This document shows, in pieces, positions 33,172 to 42,272 of a stretch of DNA of 64,000 bases; position 1 is the first letter of the stretch; the number at the start of each line of letters is the position of its first letter. Below the pieces are notes generated by a model. It saw nothing but the letters and a program-made list of their open reading frames with translations. It did no database searches and had not been told where the DNA came from. The position numbers were made by a program, and so were the translations under genes. This stretch comes from JAHFTY01 sp964584785 (GTDB lineage: Bacteria; Acidobacteriota; Terriglobia; 20CM-2-55-15), in assembly GCA_964584785.1 (NCBI GenBank), contig CAZPBY010000026.1, forward strand, positions 1-64,000, given 5' to 3'.

Positions 33172-33204
33172 CCGCGGCAGCATGGCAAGGGCTGACGCGT
33201 TTGC

Positions 33205-36200
33205 TTAAGGGCGTTTGCCCCATGTTGGTGGCGCAGGTTCCTTTGTCAGGCGATTCACCGGTTTTTCCTTCAGCAGACGCAGGGCTTCCTGAACGGCGCG
33301 TTCGAGCTGCATATCGTGACCGGCAATCACGTCCTTCGGCCAGTTCTCGACGTCGATGTCGGGCGCGGTTCCTTCGTTCTCCACGGCCCATTTGCCGTCG
33401 CGTGTGAAAAAGCCGCCGCGGGGCGCGATCATCGATCCTCCGTCGATGAACCCGGGTGTATCCGCGGTGTGCACGAGACCGCCCCACGTGCGTTTGCCGA
33501 CGAGCGTGCCGAGTTTTCGAAGTTTGAACATGTACGGCATCAAATCGCCGCCGGACCCCGCCATTTCGTTGATGATCATCACCTTCGGTCCCCAGATTCC
33601 CGCTTCCGGACTGGTGAATGGAACGCGGTCGCCCGCGACGTTGTTGAAATAACCGTCGAAGTCGCGTTGCAACACATCGATGATGTAATCGGCCGCGGAG
33701 CCTCCGCCGTTGAATCGCTCATCGACAACGACGGCCTTCTTGTCCTGCTGTGAGAAGTAATAGCGATTGAATGCCGCGTACCCGCCCTGGCCCGTATTGG
33801 GAAGGTAGACATAGGCCAGCTGTCCGTCGGACATCTTATCCACTGTGCGGCGGTTTTCTTCGACCCACGCGCGTGTTCGCAAATCCTGATCGCTTGCGAC
33901 CGGAATAACCGTGATCGGACGGGAGCCGTTCATGTCGGGTCGCGAGCCGACCGTGATCGCGGTTTGTCGATTCGCCGTTCCATCGAGAAGTCGATAAATG
34001 TTGTCCGGCGCGCGCAACTCCTCGCCGTTTATGGCGAGGATGTAGTCGCCCACGGAAACGTTCAGCCCGGGCGCAGCCAGTGGCGAGCGTAATTCCGGAT
34101 TCCAGCTTTCGTTGTCGTAGATGCGCGTGATTTTGTATCTGCCGGCGTCGATCGTGAAGTCCGCGCCGAGCAGACCGCCGATGGAAGGAGGGACTTCGGG
34201 CATGTCGCCGCCACGCACATAGGAGTGGCCGATGGCGATTTCCGCGCCCATGTTGTCGAGAAGATAGTTGAGATCGGATCGATGCATAACGTGCGGCAGC
34301 AACTCCCCGTACATCTCCTTCATGCCTTTCCAATTTGTGCCGTGCATATTGGGTACGTACAGATAATCGCGCTCGTTGCGCCAGCCCTCGTTGAAGATCT
34401 GTTTGAACTCCTCTTTGGGTTCAAGGTACATCCGTAGTGTTGCCGTCAGCCGGCCGGTTCCGGCTTGTGGCGGATTGCGATCGGCATCGACCAGAAACAG
34501 GGATGGCACGTTATTCGCACCACCGCCGCCACGAGCCCCTCTTTGCCCTCCACCGCCGCCACGATAAACCAGTTTGTGACCGTCCGCGCTGACCGCATAA
34601 GCAGCGACGCCGGTCACGAAAGCGGTCGATCGCCGGTCGCTCAATCGGAACCGGTGCAGAGTCGAACCACCGCCGCCGCCGGGGCCGGATCCTGCTTCAA
34701 GGAAGTAAACGGTTCCGGCGAGACCGATGTGAAGTTGCGAATATGGGCGAACGGGCACTGCGGAGACCGCGACGATGCGTTGCTGCAGGCCATCGAAATC
34801 GATCTGCACGTTGACCGGCTGGCGAGGCGTTGCCGCAACCTGCGCCACTTCATCTCCGGCGGGCTCCGTGTTTGCGGCCGCGCCACCGCCGCCACCGCGC
34901 TGTCCGCGGCCGCCCCCGCCTCCGGTCGTGGGAACGCTTCCCACGCCGCCGTCCTCATCGCTTTCGGGAAGGAGCGGACTGGGCTCTCCTTTCTTCAGGA
35001 TGGCGAGATAGAGACCGAAACTCTCGGTGTGATCGTATGCAGTCATGTCGAGCCATTGAGAACTCAGACCAAAATCGGTCGACGCGAGAAACCAAAGGTA
35101 CTTGCCGCTTGCGTCGAACACCGGCCACGTTGCGTCCGCCAGGCCGTCGGTAATTTGTCTGGACTGGCCGGTTTCTACGTCACTGATGAAGATCGCGTGG
35201 TACAGCGAGTTCAAATGGCTTGCGTAAGCCACATACTTCGAATCCGGGCTCCACGTGGGGTTCATCGTCCGCTGCGGCACCATCCACGGATCCTTTCCGA
35301 TCACCTTGGCGTTGCCCGTGTTCACATCGATGACCCACACCTTGAGGTCGGTGTCCGTGTAAAGAAGCTTTTTCGAATCCGGAGACCACGAAGGCGTGTA
35401 GTAGTGCTTCGCGTCCGGCAACTCCAGCTCGCGCGGTTTGGAAATGCCGTCCTGCGATTCGATGACGAGTTTGTACTCGCCGGAGCGATCGCTGAAGTAC
35501 GAAATCCATTTGCCGTCCGGCGACCACGCCGGGTCGCGCTCAGCCGATCCGCTCGAGTGGGTGATGTTGCGGACGTCGCCTTTTTCCGCAGGAATCGTGA
35601 AGATCTCACCGCGTGCTTCAACGAGCACGCGTTTTCCGGTCGGTGAGATGCCGAGACTGGTCATGCGACTGGTGACGTCTTCCCATCGAGGCATCATCCA
35701 CGGGAAGTCGCCTTTGGCGGTGATGTTGACAACGTGTTCCTTGCCGCTCTTCGGATCGAGCTCATGAACGTAACCGCCTTGTTCGAACACAACGCCGCCG
35801 CCTCCGGAGTCGAGTGTCTTGACGTCGAAGTCGCGGAATCTGGTGACCTGAGTCAATCGTTTGCTGCGCGCTTCGTACGACCAGATATTCATGACGCCGT
35901 CGCGATCGGACAGGAAGTAAACCGTGTCGCCCACCCAAACGGGATCGATGTCCTTGGAGTCCGTCCATGGCGGCGAAACGAGATCGTAAGTTTTCAGATC
36001 CACGATCCAGACCGGCCGGTTCTGGCCTCCGCGATAGTTGCGGCGTTCCTCGTCCCATGAGTTGTTCATCCGGTACGCGATGCGCGTGCCGTCGGGCGAG
36101 ATCTTTCCCTGATAGCCGCGAGGAAGACTCATCGGTTGCTCGATGCCGCCTTCCACCGGAACGGTCCAGAACCGTGGCGCGCCGCTGGGCGCCCAGGTGG

Positions 36201-36606
36201 CGCGGGACGAGGAGAAGAGCACGGCCTTTCCGTCGGGTGTCCAACCCTGCACAAGGTCGCTGCCGGGATGCCATGTCAACCGTTTCGGTTCACCGCCCTC
36301 GGCAGGCACCACGTACACATCGTTGTTCCCGGCATACTCGCCGCTGAACGCGATCCAATTCCCGTCAGGAGAAAAATGCGGGTTGGATGTCTGGCCCTGA
36401 AACGTCGTGAGACGACGAGCCGGGCCGCCACTGCGTTCCACCACCCAAATGTTGTTCGCATACGCGAACGCAATGTGCGTCGCGCTGACGGTCGGCGACC
36501 GCAGAAGCCGTGTGTGTGATGTGTCCGGCGCGGCCGCAACGGTTGTGAAGGCGAACGCCAAAATGAGGAGATTTCGAAACATCCAGGTTGACGAGCGCAA
36601 CGACAT
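33205..36606 (-). CDS. Secreted tricorn-like protease, S41 family
   Basis: A 1133-residue protein. After a signal peptide come two propeller regions (repeats such as HFSPDGNWIAFSG, AWSPDGKWISYFS, TWSPDSKYVAYAS), a PDZ domain (VGDYILAINGEELRAP) and a C-terminal S41 protease domain with NEMAGSGGDLMPYM carrying the catalytic serine. Two glycine-rich inserts (near residues 610 and 745) are unusual. ATG 36606 follows AGGA and gives the signal; an upstream start is less likely. It probably degrades peptides outside the cytoplasm. Confidence 0.93.
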   Translation of the reverse strand: MSLRSSTWMFRNLLILAFAFTTVAAAPDTSHTRLLRSPTVSATHIAFAYANNIWVVERSGGPARRLTTFQGQTSNPHFSPDGNWIAFSGEYAGNNDVYVVPAEGGEPKRLTWHPGSDLVQGWTPDGKAVLFSSSRATWAPSGAPRFWTVPVEGGIEQPMSLPRGYQGKISPDGTRIAYRMNNSWDEERRNYRGGQNRPVWIVDLKTYDLVSPPWTDSKDIDPVWVGDTVYFLSDRDGVMNIWSYEARSKRLTQVTRFRDFDVKTLDSGGGGVVFEQGGYVHELDPKSGKEHVVNITAKGDFPWMMPRWEDVTSRMTSLGISPTGKRVLVEARGEIFTIPAEKGDVRNITHSSGSAERDPAWSPDGKWISYFSDRSGEYKLVIESQDGISKPRELELPDAKHYYTPSWSPDSKKLLYTDTDLKVWVIDVNTGNAKVIGKDPWMVPQRTMNPTWSPDSKYVAYASHLNSLYHAIFISDVETGQSRQITDGLADATWPVFDASGKYLWFLASTDFGLSSQWLDMTAYDHTESFGLYLAILKKGEPSPLLPESDEDGGVGSVPTTGGGGGRGQRGGGGGAAANTEPAGDEVAQVAATPRQPVNVQIDFDGLQQRIVAVSAVPVRPYSQLHIGLAGTVYFLEAGSGPGGGGGSTLHRFRLSDRRSTAFVTGVAAYAVSADGHKLVYRGGGGGQRGARGGGGANNVPSLFLVDADRNPPQAGTGRLTATLRMYLEPKEEFKQIFNEGWRNERDYLYVPNMHGTNWKGMKEMYGELLPHVMHRSDLNYLLDNMGAEIAIGHSYVRGGDMPEVPPSIGGLLGADFTIDAGRYKITRIYDNESWNPELRSPLAAPGLNVSVGDYILAINGEELRAPDNIYRLLDGTANRQTAITVGSRPDMNGSRPITVIPVASDQDLRTRAWVEENRRTVDKMSDGQLAYVYLPNTGQGGYAAFNRYYFSQQDKKAVVVDERFNGGGSAADYIIDVLQRDFDGYFNNVAGDRVPFTSPEAGIWGPKVMIINEMAGSGGDLMPYMFKLRKLGTLVGKRTWGGLVHTADTPGFIDGGSMIAPRGGFFTRDGKWAVENEGTAPDIDVENWPKDVIAGHDMQLERAVQEALRLLKEKPVNRLTKEPAPPTWGKRP

Positions 36607-36634
36607 GGGTTTGTCCTCCCAGCAAGTTTTTGGA

Positions 36635-36657
36635 TTGCTTTCTATCACGAAAAGCAA
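36635..36657. promoter_or_regulatory. Operator-like dyad upstream of the tricorn-like gene
   Basis: TTGCTTT (36635-36641) and AAAGCAA (36651-36657) form a perfect 7-bp dyad about 30-50 bases upstream of the tricorn-like start codon, on its promoter side. No regulator is identified. Evidence is symmetry and position only. Confidence 0.3.
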
Positions 36658-36772
36658 CCGGTGTCTGTATTTGAGACAGATTCTCAGGATTAGCCACACC
36701 ACAACGGGGTCATTACCATGCGAGGAGATTCGAAACTGAGAACTACCGAGGACATACCGATGGGGAAGGGAG

Positions 36773-36789
36773 TTGGCAGCACGTATGCA
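36773..36789 (+). promoter_or_regulatory. Sigma-54-type (-24/-12) promoter
   Basis: TTGGCAGCACGTATGCA contains GG and GC separated by exactly 10 bases, in the context TGGCA...TGC, which matches the sigma-54 consensus. Transcription would begin near 36800, just upstream of the single-domain response regulator at 36816. A sigma-54 activator gene lies convergently downstream, making a functional link plausible. Confidence 0.6.
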
Positions 36790-36815
36790 TGGAGCAAGTC
36801 GAAAGGATAGACATT

Positions 36816-37190
36816 ATGTCTAACAAACAAACCCTTCTGTTCGTCAACGAAGACCGACGTGCATTCGACTGGATTGGACAGCTGCTGCCGAACTTCAACA
36901 TCATCACTGCCGCGTCACCCGGAGAGGCTGTTTATCACATCGGGACGTCCGCTCCGCGATTTGTGCTGGCGGATTCCAGCATGAGGGGATTGACCATGTT
37001 GCAGGAAGTCGCGAAAACGAGTTCCCCTTCGACCACAATGATTGTTTTTACGAAGAATAATCGAGACGCGAAATGGGCCCAGGACCACGGAATGCTGGCC
37101 ATTCCCAAGCGTTCGATTCCGGTCGCGCTCTCGGAGACTGCGGAAACGGTCCAGGGCGAAGTACCCCTATCGGCGACCTTCTGCAACTAA
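36816..37190 (+). CDS. Single-domain response regulator (receiver only)
   Basis: A 124-residue stand-alone receiver domain. The acidic pocket is VNEDRR, the phosphoacceptor aspartate is in FVLADSSMRG, the conserved threonine is in IVFTKNN and the lysine is in AIPKRSIP, so the phosphorylation site looks complete despite low overall similarity. ATG 36816 follows AAGGA at good spacing. It is convergent with an NtrC-family gene and may work with it as a phosphate relay or sink (inference). Confidence 0.75.
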   Translation: MSNKQTLLFVNEDRRAFDWIGQLLPNFNIITAASPGEAVYHIGTSAPRFVLADSSMRGLTMLQEVAKTSSPSTTMIVFTKNNRDAKWAQDHGMLAIPKRSIPVALSETAETVQGEVPLSATFCN

Positions 37191-37205
37191 GCTCCGGACT
37201 TTTGG

Positions 37206-37232
37206 ACGCGGCGTTCCGTCAGACCGCCGCGT
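37206..37232. terminator. Candidate bidirectional terminator hairpin
   Basis: ACGCGGCG (37206-37213) and CGCCGCGT (37225-37232) form a perfect 8-bp GC stem with an 11-base loop between two converging genes. There is no T tract on either side, so intrinsic termination is uncertain. Confidence 0.4.
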
Positions 37233-37241
37233 TAAACCCCT

Positions 37242-38597
37242 CTACTCCAACAGCCGATACAGTGTAGCCCGGCTGATGTTCAAAATCTCCGCAGCCTTGA
37301 CCTTATTACCACTCATGTGTTCCAGCACGCGTCTGGCGTGACGGCGCTGCATTTCATCCATCGGCAACAGTTCCGTGTCTGCCGTCGGCGGTTGCGCGTG
37401 CGTGCTTTTGTGCAGATACTCCGGCAGGTCGGACACGTCAATATACGATCGTTCCGCGACCATGCAGCCATGCGCGATCACGTTTTGAAGCTCTCGAACA
37501 TTGCCCGGCCAACTATGCGTCGCCAGCAGGATCTGAGCGCGACGCGTCAGTCCGCGAATGGGCCGATCGTACGAGGCGGCATATTTGTTGACGAAATGTT
37601 TCTGCAATAGAGGCAGATCTTCCTTCCGATCGACCAGCGAAGGAACGCGAATCCCCACGGCGGCCAGCCGGTAATACAAATCCTCGCGGAATGCCTTTTC
37701 CCGGACGAGTTCACTCAAATCCCGATTCGTCGCGGCGATGACGCGGACATCCACCTTTTTCATTTGCCCCGAGCCCACCCGCTGCGCTTCCTGATTCTGA
37801 AGGGCGCGCAACAGTTTTGCCTGTGACGACAGCGAGAGTTCGCCGACTTCGTCGAGAAAAATGCTGCTCTTGTCCGCGGCCTCGAACATCCCGGTCTTGT
37901 CTGCGTGAGCTCCGGTAAAAGCACCGCGGACGTGTCCAAACATCTCGGATTCAAAGAGCGTATCGACAACAGCGGCACAATTCACCACCACCATCGGCCG
38001 CAACGCCACCGGACTCAACTGATGGAGTGTGTGCGCGACGAGTTCTTTTCCGGTGCCGCTCGCTCCGGAAATCAGTACGTTCCGGTAATGCGGAGCGATG
38101 CGGCGAACGCGAGTCAGCATGTCGAGCAGGAGAGGGCTCCGTCCGATGATTCCCTCGAATTCCGAATTCGCAAGCGCTTCATCATCGAGACTAGACTGCA
38201 GCCTGCGCTGTCCAACTTCGTTGACCAGTGCATCGACCTTTTCGCGAAGAGCGGGAATCGAAAACGGTTTTGTCCAGTAATCCGATGCGCCTTTTTGAAT
38301 GGCTCGAACGGCAGACTCTGTCGAATAGTTTCCGGTCAGGAGAATGACTTCCGTTTTGGGGTCGATATGAAGAATCTCATCCAGCGCCTCCATGCCACCC
38401 ATCTCGGGCATCTCCAGATCGAGAATCACGATCGGCGGATGAACCTCCCTGACGATGCGCAGACCTTCATGAGCGCTCGTCGTCGACAGGACGTGGATAT
38501 CCTCGCGTTCGAGCGTCTTCCCGACCAGGGTGACGGTGAGTTCATCATCGTCGATCAAGAGGATCGAGGTCCTTGGATCTCGACTAACCGTACTCAC
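37242..38597 (-). CDS. NtrC-family sigma-54-dependent response regulator
   Basis: A receiver-AAA+-Fis activator of about 451 residues from the GTG at 38597. The receiver starts ILLIDDDELTV with phosphoacceptor in ILDLEMPEMGG. The AAA+ core has GASGTGKE, GAFTGA and SIFLDEVGEL, and the end is a Fis helix-turn-helix (NKVKAAEILNISRATLYRLL). The open frame extends another 56 codons to 38765 but that part has no domain character and overlaps the divergent gene, so GTG is preferred. No kinase is adjacent (orphan). Confidence 0.88.
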   Translation of the reverse strand: MSTVSRDPRTSILLIDDDELTVTLVGKTLEREDIHVLSTTSAHEGLRIVREVHPPIVILDLEMPEMGGMEALDEILHIDPKTEVILLTGNYSTESAVRAIQKGASDYWTKPFSIPALREKVDALVNEVGQRRLQSSLDDEALANSEFEGIIGRSPLLLDMLTRVRRIAPHYRNVLISGASGTGKELVAHTLHQLSPVALRPMVVVNCAAVVDTLFESEMFGHVRGAFTGAHADKTGMFEAADKSSIFLDEVGELSLSSQAKLLRALQNQEAQRVGSGQMKKVDVRVIAATNRDLSELVREKAFREDLYYRLAAVGIRVPSLVDRKEDLPLLQKHFVNKYAASYDRPIRGLTRRAQILLATHSWPGNVRELQNVIAHGCMVAERSYIDVSDLPEYLHKSTHAQPPTADTELLPMDEMQRRHARRVLEHMSGNKVKAAEILNISRATLYRLLE

Positions 38598-38717
38598 GAG
38601 GGCATTGTAAGGTTGGGTCAGGAATTTGACAAATTGACGTCTTTCGGTCTGGCAAGCCTCACAGAGAAGGAGAGTTATACTGCTTGGCGAATTCGCGACC
38701 ATCCATGGAGGCCCATC

Positions 38718-40055
38718 ATGCGACGGATATTGCTGCTGTCCATTTCTTGTTTCATTCTGACTCAAACCATCGCTGCGACCGCACCTCTGCAGGCTCCGGC
38801 GCCGCCGCCCCAGATCACCGCGATTCGCGCCGGACGCCTGATTGATCCCGACACGGGGACGGCGACACCCAATCAGGTCATCATCGTTGACGGTGCGCGA
38901 ATCCGTAACATCGGAGGCGCGAATCTTGCGATTCCGGCTGGCGCTCAGGTCATCGACTTATCGGCGTACAGCGTGCTGCCCGGACTGGTCGACGCGCACA
39001 ATCACCTGGCGTTGACATACAAAACCGATCCGGAAAACAACATCTACTATCTGACTTACGTGCTCGATTCGACGGCCATCCGCGCTATTCAAGCGGTCTC
39101 GAATGGAATGCAGATGTTGTCGTCCGGATTTACCGTCGTGCGCGATCTCGGCAACAACGGCAATTACGCGGATACGGCACTTCGTGTCGCGATCGAGCAG
39201 GGATGGGTTCCGGGACCGACGATTATCAACTCCGGCATCATCATTGGAGGTATGGGCGGCCAGTTCACTCCAACGCCCGAGATGGCGAAGGATCACAGTA
39301 TTGTCTATCCGGAGTACCTGGACGCCGACACCCACGACGAAATCGTCAAGGCCGTCCGCCAGAACATCTTGTTCGGCGCGAAGGTTATTAAGGTCTGCGT
39401 TGACTGTAAGCCGTATCCATACACGCTCGATGATTTAAAACTGTTCGTCAGCGAAGCCGCCAACGCGGGAATGAAAGTGGCGGGGCACGTTCAAACCTAC
39501 GAAGGTGCTCGACGGGCGATCGAGGCAGGATTCTGGTCCATCGAACATTCGGGACCACTCAACGACGAACTCCACAAGAAAATGGCGGCTAAAGGCATCT
39601 GGCGCGCCGGCACCGAAACACCTTTCACGCCTTACCGCGGATCGCAGCAAGCATTCAATCGCACGGTCGAAGGCATGAAGAACGCATTTGCGAACAAGGT
39701 TCCAATGGTCTTCTCGACCGACGCGGATTACTACATTCCCGGCATGACTCGCGGCGAAGTCGCGATCAACTTCCTGCTGAGCTGGAAGGCGGCGGCGATT
39801 CCTGCTAAAGACATTTTGAAGATCATGACAACGAATGGATTCAAAGTGTGTGAGATCGATAAGCAGCGCGGCCCTATAAAGGAAGGTTTTTTCGCGGATA
39901 TGATCGCGGTCCAGGGGAACCCTTTGGACGATATCGATACGCTACGCAAGGTTCAATTCGTCATGAAGAATGGAATGGTGTTCAAGAAGGACGGCGTCAT
40001 GGTGCCCGAGAAGTTCTTCAACGGGGGCCCGGTCAACGGCTGGAGAATCCGATGA
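38718..40055 (+). CDS. Secreted amidohydrolase
   Basis: A 445-residue metal-dependent hydrolase of the imidazolonepropionase/prolidase-like amidohydrolase group. It has a signal peptide (LLLSISCFILTQTIA). Metal ligands are H-x-H in LVDAHNHLAL, a likely carboxylated lysine in AKVIKVCVD, histidines in GHVQTY and IEHSGP, and aspartate in FSTDADYY. GGAGG lies 7 bases before the ATG, which excludes the long upstream extension of the frame. Probably cleaves a dipeptide or cyclic amide outside the cytoplasm; substrate unknown. Confidence 0.9.
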   Translation: MRRILLLSISCFILTQTIAATAPLQAPAPPPQITAIRAGRLIDPDTGTATPNQVIIVDGARIRNIGGANLAIPAGAQVIDLSAYSVLPGLVDAHNHLALTYKTDPENNIYYLTYVLDSTAIRAIQAVSNGMQMLSSGFTVVRDLGNNGNYADTALRVAIEQGWVPGPTIINSGIIIGGMGGQFTPTPEMAKDHSIVYPEYLDADTHDEIVKAVRQNILFGAKVIKVCVDCKPYPYTLDDLKLFVSEAANAGMKVAGHVQTYEGARRAIEAGFWSIEHSGPLNDELHKKMAAKGIWRAGTETPFTPYRGSQQAFNRTVEGMKNAFANKVPMVFSTDADYYIPGMTRGEVAINFLLSWKAAAIPAKDILKIMTTNGFKVCEIDKQRGPIKEGFFADMIAVQGNPLDDIDTLRKVQFVMKNGMVFKKDGVMVPEKFFNGGPVNGWRIR

Positions 40056-40123
40056 GGAGAGTGTGGTCGTCCAACATTGGACATATGCAAAGAAAGTGAC
40101 GTCATTCATGGTTTAATCACATC

Positions 40124-41137
40124 GTGGACCTCCGGCTGGAAGGCATGTCGGACCAGCGCCTGCTGGAACTCCGACTCTGCGATTTGCCCGTGCGCATTCA
40201 AGGCAGCCGTCTCGAACTCCGAGTCCGCCGGCTCTACGACGAACTCGAAGCGCGAGCACTCATGCTTCATCCCCACGTCTGGTTGGCGGAAGAGTGGTTC
40301 ACGCCGGACGGTGTGTCCGGCTTTGCGATCCCTTTCTACCTGGCGCATCCCCGCCTCATGAAACTCGAACGCGTTCAAATGCTGGAAGTCGAAGGCGCGA
40401 GCGAAGACGAATGTATGCGGATACTGCGCCACGAAGCGGGGCACGCAGTCAGCAACGCGTTCAGCTTGCATGCTCGGCGCGAATTCAACGACGTGTTCGG
40501 TTCGTACCGAACACCCTATCCCGGCTGGTATCAACCGCTGCCCGGCAGCCGCGATTACGTGCTCAATCTCGATGCGTGGTATGCCCAGGCGCATCCTGCT
40601 GAGGATTTTGCGGAAACATTTGCGGTCTGGCTAAAGTCGGGATGGCGCTGGCGAAAGCAATATCAAAACTGGAACGCCATCCATAAACTCGAATTCGTCG
40701 ATCGTCTGATGACTCAGGTTGCCGGTAAGCGGCCCGCCCGGCTGGCGCGCCACGAAGTCGATCCGGTCAATCGCATTCAGAAAACGCTCGGCGAACACTA
40801 CGACCGGAAGCGCGCTTATTACTCCATCGATCGACCCGCCTCATTTGATTCGAACCTTTATCGCATTTTTTCCATCGAGGCCGACCACCGATGGCGGCCG
40901 CTGGCCGCGCATTTCCTCCGACGGATTCAAAAGGAAATGTGCAAAACCGTTGCGCAGGGCACAGGCGTTCACCTTTACACGATCAACCACATCGCGAAGG
41001 AGATGATTGCGCGGTCGCGTGAACTGAATCTTCGCGTGGCCATGCCCGAGGCACAAGCAAAGAAGCTTGCAACCGTAACGCTCACGATGCAGACCATGCA
41101 GGTTCTGCAGAGGGGCTATCACAGAATTCCGCTTTGA
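40124..41137 (+). CDS. Putative zinc metallopeptidase (HExxH, EDFAE)
   Basis: A 337-residue cytosolic protein without signal peptide. HEAGH at residues 103-107 is a zincin motif, and AHPAEDFAETFAVWL (residues 157-170) could supply the third ligand, as in the H-P-x-E-D-x-A-E pattern of the putative zinc-binding metallopeptidase group. The start is GTG. The stop overlaps the ATP-grasp gene by 4 bases (TTGA), so the two are made together. The substrate is unknown; a hydrolase paired with a ligase suggests addition and removal of the same bond. Confidence 0.75.
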   Translation: MDLRLEGMSDQRLLELRLCDLPVRIQGSRLELRVRRLYDELEARALMLHPHVWLAEEWFTPDGVSGFAIPFYLAHPRLMKLERVQMLEVEGASEDECMRILRHEAGHAVSNAFSLHARREFNDVFGSYRTPYPGWYQPLPGSRDYVLNLDAWYAQAHPAEDFAETFAVWLKSGWRWRKQYQNWNAIHKLEFVDRLMTQVAGKRPARLARHEVDPVNRIQKTLGEHYDRKRAYYSIDRPASFDSNLYRIFSIEADHRWRPLAAHFLRRIQKEMCKTVAQGTGVHLYTINHIAKEMIARSRELNLRVAMPEAQAKKLATVTLTMQTMQVLQRGYHRIPL

Positions 41138-42180
41138 GATTCAAACCGAAAAACAAACTTCGCGTGCTTGTCCTGCTCCATGAGGACCTTCTGCCTCCGG
41201 AAACGCTCGAAGGTGTCGAGAACAAAGAGAAGGAAGCGTGGAGAACGGAGTACGACGTCATTACGACGCTCAAGCAGATGGGGCATCAGGTCATTCCCTG
41301 CGGCCTTCGCAGCGACTTGAGCGTCGTGTCGAAGGCGCTGGAGGAGCACAAGCCCCAGGTCACGTTCAACCTGCTCGAAGAATTCGACGGCCATTCGCTT
41401 TTCGATCAGCACGTGGTGAGCTATCTCGAACTAAGCCGTCAGCCGTACACGGGATGCAATCCACGCGGTCTGACGCTTGCTCATGACAAGGCGCTGACGA
41501 AGAAGATCCTGTCTTACCACCGCATTCCCGTTCCGGGCTTTGCCGTGTTCCCGATAGGGCAAAAAGTGACGATGCCGCGCCGGCTCAAGTTCCCGCTTTT
41601 CGTGAAGTCCGTCATCGAAGAGGGATCCGTCGGCATTTCGCAGGCATCGGTTGTGTACGATGAGGAAAAGCTCAGGGAACGCGTCGAGTTCATTCATCGG
41701 CAAACGGCATCCCACGCGATTGCCGAACAATACATCGAGGGACGAGAGATCTACGTCAGCGTGATCGGGAACCGCCGGCTGCAGACTTACACTCCGTGGG
41801 AGCTCGTGATCGAGAACCTCCCTGAGGGATCGCTCAATATCGCGACCGGCCGCTTGAAGTGGAATCCCGAGTATCAGAAGAAAGTCGGGCTCGTCACCCG
41901 TCCTGCCGCGCTTGAACCCGAGGTCGAGAGAAAACTTCAACGGCTCGCCAAACGAACGTACCGGATATTGCATCTGAGCGGTTACGCGCGGCTGGATTAC
42001 CGGCTTTCGACAGACGGCGAGTTCTACCTGCTCGAAGCCAATCCGAATCCGCAGATCGCCATCAACGAAGATTTCGCCGATTCCGCTGCGCACGGCGGAA
42101 TCAAGTATCCTCTGCTTCTGCAGAAAATTATCACGTTGGGTTTGAGCTATACATCCGGCGACTATCCGTTCGTAGCATGA
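41134..42180 (+). CDS. ATP-grasp ligase, D-Ala-D-Ala ligase-like
   Basis: A 348-residue ATP-grasp enzyme. Typical elements are PYTGCNPRGLTLAHDKALTK, the ATP-binding KFPLFVKSVIEEGSVGIS, EQYIEGREIYVSVIG and the Mg-binding LEANPNPQI. It differs from housekeeping Ddl proteins: it lacks the usual substrate-side sequence around G-S-S-V-G and the terminal segment is different. The start is TTG, overlapping the peptidase gene. Likely ligates an amino acid or peptide to an acceptor not encoded nearby. Confidence 0.85.
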   Translation: MRFKPKNKLRVLVLLHEDLLPPETLEGVENKEKEAWRTEYDVITTLKQMGHQVIPCGLRSDLSVVSKALEEHKPQVTFNLLEEFDGHSLFDQHVVSYLELSRQPYTGCNPRGLTLAHDKALTKKILSYHRIPVPGFAVFPIGQKVTMPRRLKFPLFVKSVIEEGSVGISQASVVYDEEKLRERVEFIHRQTASHAIAEQYIEGREIYVSVIGNRRLQTYTPWELVIENLPEGSLNIATGRLKWNPEYQKKVGLVTRPAALEPEVERKLQRLAKRTYRILHLSGYARLDYRLSTDGEFYLLEANPNPQIAINEDFADSAAHGGIKYPLLLQKIITLGLSYTSGDYPFVA

Positions 42181-42272
42181 CGCTCCACTCGAGACATGTT
42201 TCGTGACGTTTGTCGTCTCATGTAATATCGGCGCGAGGCGGCGCGTTTTGATAAGATTTGCGGCACGATCCT

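Noticed and set aside
34465..35646. 393-codon plus-strand frame
   Set aside because: Antisense to the tricorn-like protease; no motif or ribosome binding site.
40069..40083. Small hairpin GTCCAACATTGGAC as a relative of the 52-bp palindrome
   Set aside because: Only a few bases are shared with the long palindrome; a 6-bp stem is expected by chance.
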